From: Cohaesibacter gelatinilyticus
Lineage (GTDB): Bacteria > Pseudomonadota > Alphaproteobacteria > Rhizobiales > Cohaesibacteraceae
Assembly (NCBI RefSeq): GCF_900215605.1
Contig: NZ_OBEL01000001.1
Location: 434,001 to 498,000 of the forward strand
Reading direction: 5' to 3'
DNA: 64,000 nt
The notes under the pieces are model-generated. The model searched no databases. It was not told where the DNA came from and saw only the letters and a list, made by a program, of their open reading frames with translations. This document shows positions 37,021-45,969 of the stretch, one piece after another. Position 1 is the first letter of the stretch, and each line of letters opens with the position of its first letter. Position numbers and translations under genes: made by a program.

Positions 37021-37059
37021 AGCCAGCCTTTGGCGTCACCACGCCAGGCTGGCTTTTTT
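37021..37059 (+). terminator. Rho-independent terminator of the thioesterase gene
   Basis: A 13-bp interrupted stem (AGCCAGCC-TGGCG with CGCCA-GGCTGGCT) is followed by TTTTTT. It abuts the stop codon of the convergent MATE gene. Confidence 0.9.
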
Positions 37060-38436
37060 CTATGTTGGGAATTTTACCGGAACTGTTCGATATTGTTGCA
37101 ATCGCCGGACTAGAACCAGAAGACGCAAACCTTCTTCGGCAATCAGAATACCGAGTGCCAACACCAATGGTAACTCGAAAAGAAGTGTCAGAACCAGCAA
37201 TAGCGGTATGCCAAGGCCCCATTGCAAACCGAGTTGTATACGCAAAACCCATTGTGGTTGATCAATCACTCTCAAAACTGCGCCAAGTGTCACGGAAATG
37301 GTTCGGATGAAAACCAGAATGAAGGCTAGTGGAATAAGTGTGAGGAAATGCAGGCGAACACTGCCTGAGACATGCAGCGAGAGCGCACAAACAAGCATGG
37401 TGACCAGCAAGAAGCCAAGTGAGAGCTTTGGAGTGAAGTCTTTTAAAGCTGCAAAAATTTGCGACAATGCATCTCTTAACGAAGGGCTGTAGGGTTTCAG
37501 GCCCGCGCTGCTGACAGTGGCAGATAAGGAAAGTCCGCGCCCCAATACATTGGCGATGGAAAGCCAGGGTACGAGCAGAGCCAGTGCTGCAAATTCCTGA
37601 TAAGGTAATTGTGCGAAGAGTAGATTATAAGCCTGTGCACCCGCAATCAAGGCGGCAACGTTGATTGCAATTGGTACCATCAACTGATGAAACAGGGACT
37701 GCTCTTGTTGGGAAGGCCAGGAAAGACGACTCCATTGACTAGTCTTGGACAGATCCTGATGTGTGATCCAGACCAGATACATCAATCTGGCCCCTTGCGC
37801 GCAAAGGGTTGCGATGGCGGCCCCTTCAATTCCACGGGCAGCAAAGCCAAACAAACCATAAATCAGGACAGAATTCAGAAACAGATTGAGCGGGATCTCA
37901 ATGGCAAAACCCCACAATTCCTTGGAGGATTGTTTGCGCACATCGAAGGAAAGACTCAATAGATAAGCAGCAAAGGAAATGGGTAATCCGTAAAGCAGAA
38001 TACTTAGATATCGCTTGGCCGCAAAGCCAACGCCAGAAGTTGTGGCCAGCCAATCTACCAAAAAATTGATGTTGAAACGGAACAGTAAGACGAGAATGAC
38101 GCACAATCCCAGTCCAATGATCAGACAATAGGCAAGGCGACGATAGAAACTGGCCCGAGATTCTGCGTCTGCACTTTGGCTCAGCAAAATCTGTGCGGCA
38201 GATCCAAGACCGAACAAAAGCGCCATGAACAGGCCATAGAGTCCAGCCGACAATCCCAAGCCTGCCAGAACTTCATCTCCCAAAGGAGCAACCATATTGG
38301 CGTCAATCAGGACAGCACTTGTCGCCAAAAGACCGGACAACGCAAAATAGGCCGCTTGCGCCAAAATACTCTTGGAAGAGGTTTGGATATCAGTCACGCT
38401 GGCTTTATCAGGCTCGGATTGTTGATTCTTGGGCAT
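37060..38436 (-). CDS. MATE-family efflux transporter
   Basis: A 458-residue inner-membrane antiporter with about 12 hydrophobic helices in two six-helix halves. The first half has LIDANMVAPLGDEVLAGLGL, the MATE opening motif with an acidic residue in helix 1, and GSAAQILLSQSADAES. The second half has ISLAL-type helices with a VPWLSIANVLGRGLSLSAT motif. It would export drugs or metabolites with Na+ or H+. The ATG at 38436 is preferred to the TTG two codons before it. It is convergent with the thioesterase gene. Confidence 0.85.
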   Translation of the reverse strand: MPKNQQSEPDKASVTDIQTSSKSILAQAAYFALSGLLATSAVLIDANMVAPLGDEVLAGLGLSAGLYGLFMALLFGLGSAAQILLSQSADAESRASFYRRLAYCLIIGLGLCVILVLLFRFNINFLVDWLATTSGVGFAAKRYLSILLYGLPISFAAYLLSLSFDVRKQSSKELWGFAIEIPLNLFLNSVLIYGLFGFAARGIEGAAIATLCAQGARLMYLVWITHQDLSKTSQWSRLSWPSQQEQSLFHQLMVPIAINVAALIAGAQAYNLLFAQLPYQEFAALALLVPWLSIANVLGRGLSLSATVSSAGLKPYSPSLRDALSQIFAALKDFTPKLSLGFLLVTMLVCALSLHVSGSVRLHFLTLIPLAFILVFIRTISVTLGAVLRVIDQPQWVLRIQLGLQWGLGIPLLLVLTLLFELPLVLALGILIAEEGLRLLVLVRRLQQYRTVPVKFPT

Positions 38437-38582
38437 GACCAAGGGCTCTGTGCTGAAGGGTTGTAATGTTTAAATTGGACTTGAGAAGGCGGCACAATAG
38501 GCTATTTTGACCTTAAACCCAAGCAAGCCTGTTTGCATTTGACATGCTTGTTCAAAAAATTCTCTTGCCGGATTTAGATTTG

Positions 38583-38777
38583 ATGGAAAATATGTCGATT
38601 ACATCTCCGCTCGCCGGTATTGCGCTTCTCGTGCTGTTTGTTGTCAGTGGTAAAGTCTTTCGCGATAATTGGAAGCAACAGGGGCCGAATTGGAAGAGGA
38701 ATTGCTGGGTATCGGGACTTCTGGCCCTTGGATGTTTTTCCATCCTGGCTTTTGTTCCTTTTGCTCCGAGCGCTTAA
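38583..38777 (+). CDS. Small two-TM membrane protein of unknown function
   Basis: A protein of about 64 residues with two hydrophobic segments (about 8-24 and 41-60) joined by a basic loop (KVFRDNWKQQGPNWKRN). No family is recognised. It ends 25 bases before the agmatine-deiminase-like gene on the same strand and may be translated in the same transcript. The start (38583, or the ATG at 38592) has only a weak ribosome-binding site. Coding status rests on composition and position. Confidence 0.5.
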   Translation: MENMSITSPLAGIALLVLFVVSGKVFRDNWKQQGPNWKRNCWVSGLLALGCFSILAFVPFAPSA

Positions 38778-38802
38778 TCTGCAAGCATGGCAGGGGATTG
38801 AG

Positions 38803-39885
38803 ATGGATAGACGGCTGTTTTTGAAGTCTGGTATGATGTTGGGAGCAACCAATATGATGGGCCTACCAGTTTATGCAAATGAAGACCCCGTATTCATTGT
38901 CCCACCTGAAGAAGATCCGCATGAACTGACTTTCATGCAATGGCCGACGGATGCCTATGGGGATGGTGACAAGGGTGCTCTGGCAGAGTTGCAGCAAACC
39001 ATCGCTGGCATCGCCAATGCCATTTCAGATTTTGAACCCGTTATTTTGCTGGCCGATGGTGCACTCCATCGCCAAACTCAACGTTTGCTGTCTGAGAATG
39101 TAGAGCTATGGGACATTCCAACGGATGACCTATGGTGCCGCGATTCCGGTCCTCTCTTTGGCAAGAAGCCAGATGGCAGCCTGATTGTCAGTCAAATCCA
39201 GTTCAATAGCTGGGGCGGGCGCTTCAATCTTTCCAACGATGAGCTCGTCGCCAAGCGTGTAGCTGAGCGCCTTGGGTTGGAAATCGTGCCAAGTGGCATT
39301 GTTGGTGAGCCTGGCGGAGCCGAGCAAAGTGGTCATGGCCTGTTGTTTGCGCATGAAAGTTCCTGGGTGAATGATAATCGCAATCCAAATCTGTCACGAA
39401 CAGAGATCGAAGAGGGCCTATTGGCTGCTTATGGAGCTGAAAAGCTGATCTGGGCCAAAGGAGTGAAAGGACAGGACGTCACGGATTATCACATAGACAG
39501 TCTCGCCCGTTTCACCGGTCAAAATACGGTCTTGATGAACTTGCCAGATGAGCCAAATATGGATGATGTCTTCCATCTGGCGGCTCTGGAGACCTACGAG
39601 ACCTTGAAGGCCGAAGGTCTGGAAATTGATGTCATCCCGGATCCGGTTGCTCATCGTGTACAAGAGGATGATTTCGTAGCGTCTTATGCAAACTATTATG
39701 TTTGCAATGGTGCCGTGATCGCTGCTCAGTTTGGTGACCGTGAGACTGATGCCATCGCCAAGCAAGCTTTGCAAAAGCACTATCCGGGTAGGGAAGTCAT
39801 CGCTCTGAATGTGGACGCCCTTGGCTATGTCGGCGGCGGAATCCACTGCGCTACCCAGCAAATGCCGGTGTCTGGACAATCTTAG
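38803..39885 (+). CDS. Agmatine deiminase family protein, Tat-type leader
   Basis: A 360-residue guanidine-modifying (PAD_porph) enzyme. The catalytic Cys lies in VGGGIHCATQQMP near the C-terminus, and upstream residues of the active site are in DDLWCRDSGPLF (Asp/Arg) and GEPGGAEQSGHG. An N-terminal MDRRLFLKSGMMLG leader looks like a twin-arginine or lipoprotein-type export signal, unlike cytoplasmic AguA. It would hydrolyse agmatine to N-carbamoylputrescine, or act on a peptidyl arginine, outside the cytoplasm. The ATG at 38803 follows GGGGATTGAG; the longer frame is leader. A repeat field follows the stop codon. Confidence 0.85.
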   Translation: MDRRLFLKSGMMLGATNMMGLPVYANEDPVFIVPPEEDPHELTFMQWPTDAYGDGDKGALAELQQTIAGIANAISDFEPVILLADGALHRQTQRLLSENVELWDIPTDDLWCRDSGPLFGKKPDGSLIVSQIQFNSWGGRFNLSNDELVAKRVAERLGLEIVPSGIVGEPGGAEQSGHGLLFAHESSWVNDNRNPNLSRTEIEEGLLAAYGAEKLIWAKGVKGQDVTDYHIDSLARFTGQNTVLMNLPDEPNMDDVFHLAALETYETLKAEGLEIDVIPDPVAHRVQEDDFVASYANYYVCNGAVIAAQFGDRETDAIAKQALQKHYPGREVIALNVDALGYVGGGIHCATQQMPVSGQS

Positions 39886-39937
39886 CTATGGAACAGAACC
39901 TCGAAGGCAAAATAACGTTGTCTTCGGGAGCCGACAA

Positions 39938-40069
39938 GATACGCCCTTGAGCCGTGGCGAAAGGACAAGCGTATCGTCAAAAAAGATACGCCCTTGAGTC
40001 GTGGCGAAAGGACAAGCGTATCGTCAAAAAAGATACGCCCTTGAGCCGTGGCGAAAGGACAAGCGTATT
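39938..40069. repeat. Three-copy array of a 38-bp hairpin repeat, 47-bp period
   Basis: Units start at 39938, 39985 and 40032. Each has an outer stem GATACGC/GCGTATC and an inner CCTT/AAGG stem around GAGCCGTGGCGA, and units are separated by the same nine bases, GTCAAAAAA. The units are nearly identical. The same unit length, spacer length and fold occur at 52387-52518 with compensatory stem changes. Confidence 0.9.
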
Positions 40070-40080
40070 GTCAAGAATAC

Positions 40081-40142
40081 CGACCGGACGAATGTCCGCG
40101 CCCTCGCAGGCCCGAGCCTTAGCGAGGAATAGCCGTGAGAGA
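40081..40142. repeat. 62-bp intergenic repeat, copy 1
   Basis: This copy shares its first 32 bases (starting CGACCGGACGAATGTCCG) and its last 12 bases (AGCCGTGAGAGA) with 40186-40247. The 18 bases between are variable and form different short stems in the two copies. It contains the hairpin CGGAC-GAAT-GTCCG. Confidence 0.85.
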
Positions 40143-40185
40143 TATCTTCAAATACGGAATAGCTTCGTGTTTGGGAGCCGATAGG

Positions 40186-40247
40186 CGACCGGACGAATGT
40201 CCGCGCCCTCGCAGGCCGCGCCCTTAGGCGCGATTAGCCGTGAGAGA
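40186..40247. repeat. 62-bp intergenic repeat, copy 2
   Basis: The second copy has the same ends and length as 40081-40142 and an internal GCGCC-CTTA-GGCGC hairpin. It ends three bases before the nqrM stop codon. Confidence 0.85.
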
Positions 40248-40249
40248 AA

Positions 40250-40501
40250 TTATGCCGTTGCCTCGCTGGCCAGCCGCTCGGCTTTTTCGCGTGCTGCTTT
40301 CTTGCGCGGGCATTCCAGTTTTTCTTTCAGCGGGCTGTTTGGATCAACCGGTGCATTGCAGACCAGACAATGATCAGCGTCCGAGATCGCATTCAAACCA
40401 CCACAAGAACCCGTGATCGGCTTGCGCATGAAAATGACACCCAAGGACATGCCCAGAACGATCAGAACCAATAGGCCAAATGCGAACAAAAAGGTGGTCA
40501 T
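40250..40501 (-). CDS. nqrM: NQR maturation protein NqrM
   Basis: An 83-residue small membrane protein with one N-terminal TM helix (about 3-24) and four cysteines: C33 in GSCGGLNAI, C45 and C48 in DADHCLVCNA, and C64 in LECPRK. This is the NqrM pattern. NqrM is needed to assemble the Na+-translocating NADH:quinone reductase, probably by delivering iron to the intramembrane centre of NqrD/NqrE. It follows apbE on the same strand (about 90 bases), and the pair is divergent from nqrABCDEF, as in other NQR loci. Confidence 0.92.
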   Translation of the reverse strand: MTTFLFAFGLLVLIVLGMSLGVIFMRKPITGSCGGLNAISDADHCLVCNAPVDPNSPLKEKLECPRKKAAREKAERLASEATA

Positions 40502-40592
40502 GGATTAGTCCTTGCGATGATTAAATCAGTGTCCAAAATTCCAGAAAGGGAACGCAGCCTGTCTATAGCGACAAATGAGTTCATTTGTCCAT

Positions 40593-41636
40593 TCACTTTT
40601 GTGCCATGAGGCGATCAAACGCGCCACTGGAGCTGGTCTGGTAGCCATCCTCATTGCGGGTGATGAAATATGCCGCGATATTTTCCCTTTCAGCCACTGC
40701 AAGGCCTTCCTTCTCCCCCAATACCAGTAGAGCAGTCGCCAATCCGTCGGCACGCATGCCACTGTCAGCCAAGACAGTCACAGATGTGAGGTTATGGTCA
40801 ACCGGACGACCGGTGCGGGGGTCTAGTATATGGGAGAGGCGTTTCCCGCCTTTCATGACGAAATTGCGATAATCACCCGATGTTGCCATACCCATGTCTT
40901 TGACTGAAACCACAAGCTGAACGGAGCCTCCTTCAATATTCGGTTTCTCGATTCCCACGCGCCAGGATTCGCCTCGCTCATTCATGCCACGTGCAAGCAA
41001 ATCACCGCCAATTTCAATCAGGAAATTTTCAATGCCATGGCTCTCCAGCTTGCGGGCGATCAGATCGGCCCCATAGCCTTTGGCAATGGCAGAGAGGTTG
41101 ATGGTCACCGTGCCTTTGCGCTTTCTAAGAGAAGCAGATTGCATGCCATTCTGGCTGCGAAATTCCAGCAGCTCATCTTGTCCAACCTGTTTCAAAGCTT
41201 CATTCACTTCCAGATCGCCCGGCAAGCGCTCATCATCATTTGGTCCGAACCCCCAAAGATCGATGAGTGGAGCCAAGGTCACATCAAAGCGGCCGTCACT
41301 CAAATGATGAATACGCATGGCCTCGACCATCACTTCCGAGAATGGATCGGATATGTCCTGCCAACGAGTGGACGGACTGGCGTTGAAGCGGGAAAGCTCA
41401 CTCTCCTTTTCCCAATTGGAAAAGATGTTAGTGGCCTCATCAAGGCTGCTTTTGATATCGTTATATAGGCGTTCTTTGTCCACCTTGCCGCGGGCATCCA
41501 GCGCTTTGACCATGTAGGTCGTTCCCATGACCTGACCACGCAGCAAATATTGCTCGGTCTTCGGGGCGATCAGATCGCATCCAGTCAACAGCGAACCAGT
41601 TGCGAGCATCAAAAACATGGTAAGATAACGGACCAC
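40593..41636 (-). CDS. apbE: FAD:protein FMN transferase
   Basis: A 347-residue flavin transferase that attaches FMN to threonines of NqrB and NqrC. An N-terminal lipobox (GSLLTGC, C20) predicts a periplasmic lipoprotein anchored in the inner membrane, the usual ApbE location. Family motifs include GTTYMVKA, LSAIAKGYGADLIARKLE, IGGDLLARG and HILDPRTGRPVDH. Its partners are the two flavinylation sites in this window, NqrB Thr229 and NqrC Thr240. It is divergent from nqrA across a gap of 311 bases. Confidence 0.95.
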   Translation of the reverse strand: MVRYLTMFLMLATGSLLTGCDLIAPKTEQYLLRGQVMGTTYMVKALDARGKVDKERLYNDIKSSLDEATNIFSNWEKESELSRFNASPSTRWQDISDPFSEVMVEAMRIHHLSDGRFDVTLAPLIDLWGFGPNDDERLPGDLEVNEALKQVGQDELLEFRSQNGMQSASLRKRKGTVTINLSAIAKGYGADLIARKLESHGIENFLIEIGGDLLARGMNERGESWRVGIEKPNIEGGSVQLVVSVKDMGMATSGDYRNFVMKGGKRLSHILDPRTGRPVDHNLTSVTVLADSGMRADGLATALLVLGEKEGLAVAERENIAAYFITRNEDGYQTSSSGAFDRLMAQK

Positions 41637-41947
41637 AAGGAACCTCTTTCACCTTAAAACCGGTTGCGGGTCGTGATGATCCGATATTGAGGTGGAAGTC
41701 AAGGAGATTTTGGAAAATTCGATGTTTATGAATATTGGATACATGAAGACATTTGAAATAGGTCGCAAATCAGACTTTGGGCGGAAAAATCGCCATCTCT
41801 GGCCATGAAATACCAATTGTGCACTGCGGAGATCTTGATTTGTTAACCGTCGCCCGTTAGTCAAAGGGCGAGATTGGGGCACGCGGGTTGAATGAGACGA
41901 CTCACGTGAGCTGAAGTGCTGTAGAACTTACTCTGTTAAGGTATGCT
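41637..41947. promoter_or_regulatory. Divergent promoter region between apbE and nqrA
   Basis: No gene was seen in these 311 bases. Promoters for apbE-nqrM (left) and nqrABCDEF (right) must lie here. A short hairpin (TCGCCC with GGGCGA, about 41849-41872) is the only obvious structure. The left two-thirds is AT-rich. Confidence 0.45.
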
Positions 41948-43297
41948 ATGAAGCTAAAAAAGGGATTGGACCTGCCGATCACCGGCGCTCCCGTTCAGAC
42001 CATTCACGAAGGGCCCAAAATAACAAAAGTTGCTCTGAGTGGTCGGGACTTCATTGGCCTGAAACCTAAAATGATGGTCGCAGAAGGGGATAAAGTGAAA
42101 AAAGGGCAGCCGCTCTTTGTTCATAAAGAATCCCCGGATGTAAATTATGTGGCTCCGGGTGGCGGGACTATCGTGGCAGTCAATCGTGGGGCACGCCGTG
42201 TTCTTGAAACGATTGTCATTGCATTGGATGAGAGCGAAGAAGAAATCTCCTTCGAATCTTGCGATAAAGATAGTCTACATGAATTGAGCCGCAAGGCTGT
42301 TCAGCAGAGGCTCTATGAAAGTGGGCTTTGGACGTCTTTCAAGACACGCCCTTTCTCTTACGTGCCGACGCAGGATAGTGTTCCCAACTCCATTTTTGTG
42401 ACCGCAATGGATACCGATCCATTATGTGCTGACGCTGCTACCATCATCAACGAAAAGCCGGAAAGCTTTTCCGCAGGTCTTGATGTTCTCGCGCATCTGA
42501 CCGATGGCTCGGTATTTGTCTGTCACAAGCCACACGATGTCATTCCAGCGAGCACCAGCACTTCTGTTCGTCAGGAAATCTTTGATGGTCCTCATCCAGC
42601 CGGTCTTGCAGGCACCCATATCCATTTCCTGGATCCGGTGAATGCTGAGAAAACTGTCTGGTCCATTGGTTATGCTGAAGTGATTGCCATTGGCGATCTC
42701 TTCCTGTCTGGCAAGCTGAACACTGATCGGGTGATTTCACTGGCTGGCCCATTGGCCGTCAATCCACGCTTGGTTCGCACTCGCGTGGGTGCATCAACCG
42801 ATGAGTTGACTGCAGATGAGGTGGAAATCGGAATCGATTGCCGCGTGATCTCCGGTTCCATCCTGTCGGGTGTTGCTGCTCACGATCAGTTTGCTTACCT
42901 GAGCTGGTGCGCCCGTCAGATCACTTTGATCAAGGAAGATCAGGACCAGAGCATTCTCGGCTGGATCAACCCATCTCCGAAGAATTATTCCTTCCTCAAT
43001 GTGCATTTGTCCTCGCTGGTGCGTTGGAGCAAGAAGTTTCCTTTCGGCTCCAACCTCAATGGTGGACGTCGTGCCATGGTACCAATTGGCTCCTATGAGC
43101 GCGTCATTCCTATGGACATGCTGCCAACCCAGCTTCTGCGTGCGTTGCTTGTGCTTGATACCGATCAGGCTCAGTTGCTTGGTGCTCTGGAACTGGATGA
43201 GGAAGATCTCGCACTTTGCTCCTTCATCTGCCATTCCAAATATGAGTATGGCGCTGCATTGCGGGAAAGTCTCACAAAAATCGAAAAAGAGGGCTAA
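41948..43297 (+). CDS. nqrA: Na+-translocating NADH:quinone reductase subunit A
   Basis: The 449-residue peripheral, cytoplasmic subunit A of the NQR complex. It opens KLKKGLDLPITGAPVQ, the conserved NqrA start, and later has the VAPGGGTIVAVNRGARRVLE biotinyl-lipoyl-like segment and CHSKYEYGAALRESL near the end. The start follows AAGG. It is the first gene of an operon of six with tiny gaps (3 bases to nqrB). The length matches known NqrA proteins. Confidence 0.97.
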   Translation: MKLKKGLDLPITGAPVQTIHEGPKITKVALSGRDFIGLKPKMMVAEGDKVKKGQPLFVHKESPDVNYVAPGGGTIVAVNRGARRVLETIVIALDESEEEISFESCDKDSLHELSRKAVQQRLYESGLWTSFKTRPFSYVPTQDSVPNSIFVTAMDTDPLCADAATIINEKPESFSAGLDVLAHLTDGSVFVCHKPHDVIPASTSTSVRQEIFDGPHPAGLAGTHIHFLDPVNAEKTVWSIGYAEVIAIGDLFLSGKLNTDRVISLAGPLAVNPRLVRTRVGASTDELTADEVEIGIDCRVISGSILSGVAAHDQFAYLSWCARQITLIKEDQDQSILGWINPSPKNYSFLNVHLSSLVRWSKKFPFGSNLNGGRRAMVPIGSYERVIPMDMLPTQLLRALLVLDTDQAQLLGALELDEEDLALCSFICHSKYEYGAALRESLTKIEKEG

Positions 43298-43300
43298 GTC

Positions 43301-44509
43301 TTGGGTTTGCGCAATTTCTTCGACAGCATTGAGCCGCATTTCCTGAAAGGCGGCAAGCTGGAAAAGTACTTTGCCATCTATGAGATGGTTGAGTCCTTTA
43401 TCTATTCACCAAAGACCGTAACCAAGGCTGCCCCACATGCACGAGATTATATCGATCTCAAGCGTGTCATGTCTTATGTCGTGGTCGCGACGGTGCCTTG
43501 TATTCTCTGGGCGCTATATAACACCGGTTATCAGACCAACATGGCCATCGCGCAGGTAGGCTTGGAAAATGCCACCGGTTGGCGCGTATCCTTGCTGTCT
43601 GCACTGGGTGTGGGTTTCGATGCGGGCAATATCTTTGCCAATATGTTCCATGGGATGCTTTACTTCCTGCCGATCTACATCACCACCCTGGTGGTTGGCG
43701 GCATCTTCGAAGTGATCTTCGCGATTGTTCGCGGTCACGAGGTCAATGAAGGCTTCCTCGTGACGTCCATGCTCTACACATTGATCATGCCTGCCTCCAC
43801 TCCGCTTTGGATGGTTGCTCTCGGCATCATCTTCGGTGTGGTGATTGGCAAGGAAGTGTTCGGTGGGACTGGCAAGAACTTCCTCAACCCGGCTTTGACT
43901 GGTCGTGCATTCCTTTATTTTGCCTATCCGGCAGCAATGTCGGGTGACAGCATCTGGACCCCGGTTGACGGTTTCTCTGGCGCTACCGCGCTGGGTATCA
44001 CCGCAGCAGAAGGTCATGAGGCATTGGCCAAGATTGATCTGACTTGGTGGGACGCTTTCATCGGTACCATGCAGGGCTCCATGGGGGAGACATCTGCTCT
44101 GGCTTGTCTGCTTGGCGGCCTGTTCCTGATGTATACCAAGATCGCTAACTGGCGCCTGATTGCGGGCTGTCTGATCGGTATGATCGGTTTTTCCACCCTG
44201 TTGAATGTGATCGGTTCTGACACCAACCCGATGTTTGCAATGCCTTGGTATTGGCATCTGGTGCTGGGTGGCTATGCCTTCGGTCTGGTCTTCATGGTCA
44301 CCGAGCCTGTCTCTGCAGCCATGACCAACAAGGGCCGCTTGATTTATGGCATTTTGATCGGTTTCATGGTGGTGATGATCCGTGTCGTCAACCCAGCTTT
44401 CCCGGAAGGCATGATGCTGGCGATCCTGTTCGGTAATATCTTTGCGCCGCTGATTGACTATTTCGTCGTCAAGGCCAACATCGCTCGGAGGATTCGTCGC
44501 AATGCCTGA
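43301..44509 (+). CDS. nqrB: Na+-translocating NADH:quinone reductase subunit B
   Basis: A 402-residue integral membrane subunit with about ten helices, carrying a covalently bound FMN and a riboflavin site. The flavinylation motif is DGFSGATALG with Thr229. The start is TTG at 43301 (reading MGLRNFFDSIEPHF), preceded by GAGGG at good spacing; the same N-terminus is found in relatives, so the rare start codon is probably genuine. The last eight bases overlap the beginning of nqrC. Confidence 0.96.
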   Translation: MGLRNFFDSIEPHFLKGGKLEKYFAIYEMVESFIYSPKTVTKAAPHARDYIDLKRVMSYVVVATVPCILWALYNTGYQTNMAIAQVGLENATGWRVSLLSALGVGFDAGNIFANMFHGMLYFLPIYITTLVVGGIFEVIFAIVRGHEVNEGFLVTSMLYTLIMPASTPLWMVALGIIFGVVIGKEVFGGTGKNFLNPALTGRAFLYFAYPAAMSGDSIWTPVDGFSGATALGITAAEGHEALAKIDLTWWDAFIGTMQGSMGETSALACLLGGLFLMYTKIANWRLIAGCLIGMIGFSTLLNVIGSDTNPMFAMPWYWHLVLGGYAFGLVFMVTEPVSAAMTNKGRLIYGILIGFMVVMIRVVNPAFPEGMMLAILFGNIFAPLIDYFVVKANIARRIRRNA

Positions 44510-45311
44510 AGCGAATGAGAAACTCAGCCCATGGGCGCGTTTTAAAGCGCTGCCAGTGGACTCAACTCCCAAGACCATCCTGGTCGCAGTCACTCTTTGT
44601 CTGTTCTGTTCCATGGTTGTGTCGGGCGCAGCCGTGATGCTGAAGCCTATTCAGGAGCAGAACAAGGTTCTGGATAAGAAGCGCAACATTTTGCAGGTTG
44701 CTGGCCTCTTCAAGGACGGCATCGACATCGAGGAAGCCTTCAAGTCTGTTGAGCCGCGCGTCGTTGATATCGCTGCCGGTACCTTCACTGATACTGTTGA
44801 TGCAGCAACCTATGATCAGCCAGCTGCTGCCAAGGATCCAGCTCAATCAATCGAGTTGGCCGATGATCCGGCATCCATTGGTCGTCAGGCCAAGCTGGCC
44901 TCCATCTATCTGTTGCGTGACGAAGCGGGCGAGATCTCCAAGATCATTCTGCCAGTTCATGGGTATGGTCTGTGGTCCACGCTTTATGGCTTCATCGCCC
45001 TGAAGCCGGATGGCAACGAGATCACCGGTTTGCAGTTCTACTCTCATGCTGAGACCCCGGGTCTTGGTGCCGAGGTAGACAATCCGATCTGGCGTGCCAT
45101 GTGGCCGGGCAAGAAGGTGTTCGATGACGCTGGCAGTGTTGCCATCACCGTCGCCAAAGGCGTGCCGTCTGCAGACAAAGCCCAGCATCATGTTGATGCA
45201 CTTGCCGGCGCAACCCTTACCAGCCGTGGAGTGGACAATCTGGTTCGCTTCTGGATGGGTGAGCAAGGGTTCAAGCGCTTCCTTGAAAACCTCAAAGCGG
45301 GGGCCGCCTGA
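44502..45311 (+). CDS. nqrC: Na+-translocating NADH:quinone reductase subunit C
   Basis: A 269-residue subunit with one N-terminal TM helix (about 24-45) and a periplasmic domain carrying covalent FMN. The flavin site is [11 protein letters not shown], with Thr240 as the probable attachment point (the serine usually first in the motif is Ala here). I chose the ATG at 44502, which follows GGAGG, rather than the longer frame from 44454. It overlaps the end of nqrB by eight bases and its stop overlaps the nqrD start. Confidence 0.96.
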   Translation: MPEANEKLSPWARFKALPVDSTPKTILVAVTLCLFCSMVVSGAAVMLKPIQEQNKVLDKKRNILQVAGLFKDGIDIEEAFKSVEPRVVDIAAGTFTDTVDAATYDQPAAAKDPAQSIELADDPASIGRQAKLASIYLLRDEAGEISKIILPVHGYGLWSTLYGFIALKPDGNEITGLQFYSHAETPGLGAEVDNPIWRAMWPGKKVFDDAGSVAITVAKGVPSADKAQHHVDALAGATLTSRGVDNLVRFWMGEQGFKRFLENLKAGAA

Positions 45312-45967
45312 TGTCTGAAAGCAAAAAAGAAATGCTTCTCGACCCGTTGGTCGATAACAACCCCATCACCTTGCAGGTGTTGGGAATCTGTTCCGCTCTT
45401 GCGGTGACCTCCTCCTTGCAGGTGGCGTTTGTGATGTCGCTGGCGGTGACTTTGGTGACGGCTTTCTCAAGCTTCTTTATCTCGGCCATCCGCAACTTCA
45501 TTCCCAGCTCAATCCGGATCATCGTGCAGATGGTGATCATTGCTTCTCTGGTGATCCTGGTGGATCAGGTCTTGAAGGCATATGCCTTTGAGATTTCCAA
45601 GACCCTGTCGGTCTTCGTGGGCTTGATCATCACCAACTGTATCGTGATGGGTCGTGCAGAGGCCTTCGCCATGAAAAATGGCCCGGTTGAATCCTTCCTT
45701 GACGGTATCGGCAACGGTCTTGGCTATAGCTTGATCCTGATGCTGGTTGGTGTGATCCGCGAGCTGTTCGGCACCGGCAAGCTCTTTGGTGTGACCATTC
45801 TCGAAACCGTCAACAATGGCGGCTGGTATGTACCAAATGGTCTTCTGTTGTTGCCACCAAGCGCATTCTTCGTAATCGGTCTTCTTATCTGGGCTTTTCG
45901 TACCTGGAAGCCAAATCAGGTTGAAGCCCGCGACTTCAAAATCATTGAACAAGAGGGAGGCCACTAA
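45311..45967 (+). CDS. nqrD: Na+-translocating NADH:quinone reductase subunit D
   Basis: A 218-residue six-helix membrane subunit, homologous to NqrE. The conserved cysteines C27 (VLGICSAL) and C110 ([14 protein letters not shown]) ligate the intramembrane iron centre shared with NqrE. The start overlaps the nqrC stop by one base (TGATG), indicating translational coupling. The sequence [21 protein letters not shown] is a family signature. Confidence 0.96.
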   Translation: MSESKKEMLLDPLVDNNPITLQVLGICSALAVTSSLQVAFVMSLAVTLVTAFSSFFISAIRNFIPSSIRIIVQMVIIASLVILVDQVLKAYAFEISKTLSVFVGLIITNCIVMGRAEAFAMKNGPVESFLDGIGNGLGYSLILMLVGVIRELFGTGKLFGVTILETVNNGGWYVPNGLLLLPPSAFFVIGLLIWAFRTWKPNQVEARDFKIIEQEGGH

Positions 45968-45969
45968 GC

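Noticed and set aside
39938-40069. CRISPR array
   Set aside because: There are only three units, the spacers are nine bases long and conserved, and there are no cas genes. The units are palindromic hairpin repeats.
43514-44614. Long minus-strand frame (366 codons) over nqrB
   Set aside because: It is antisense to a clear nqrB and its translation has no domain character (many His, Gln and Arg). The same applies to the frames at 46590-47690 over nqrF and 31386-32651 over the HEAT gene.
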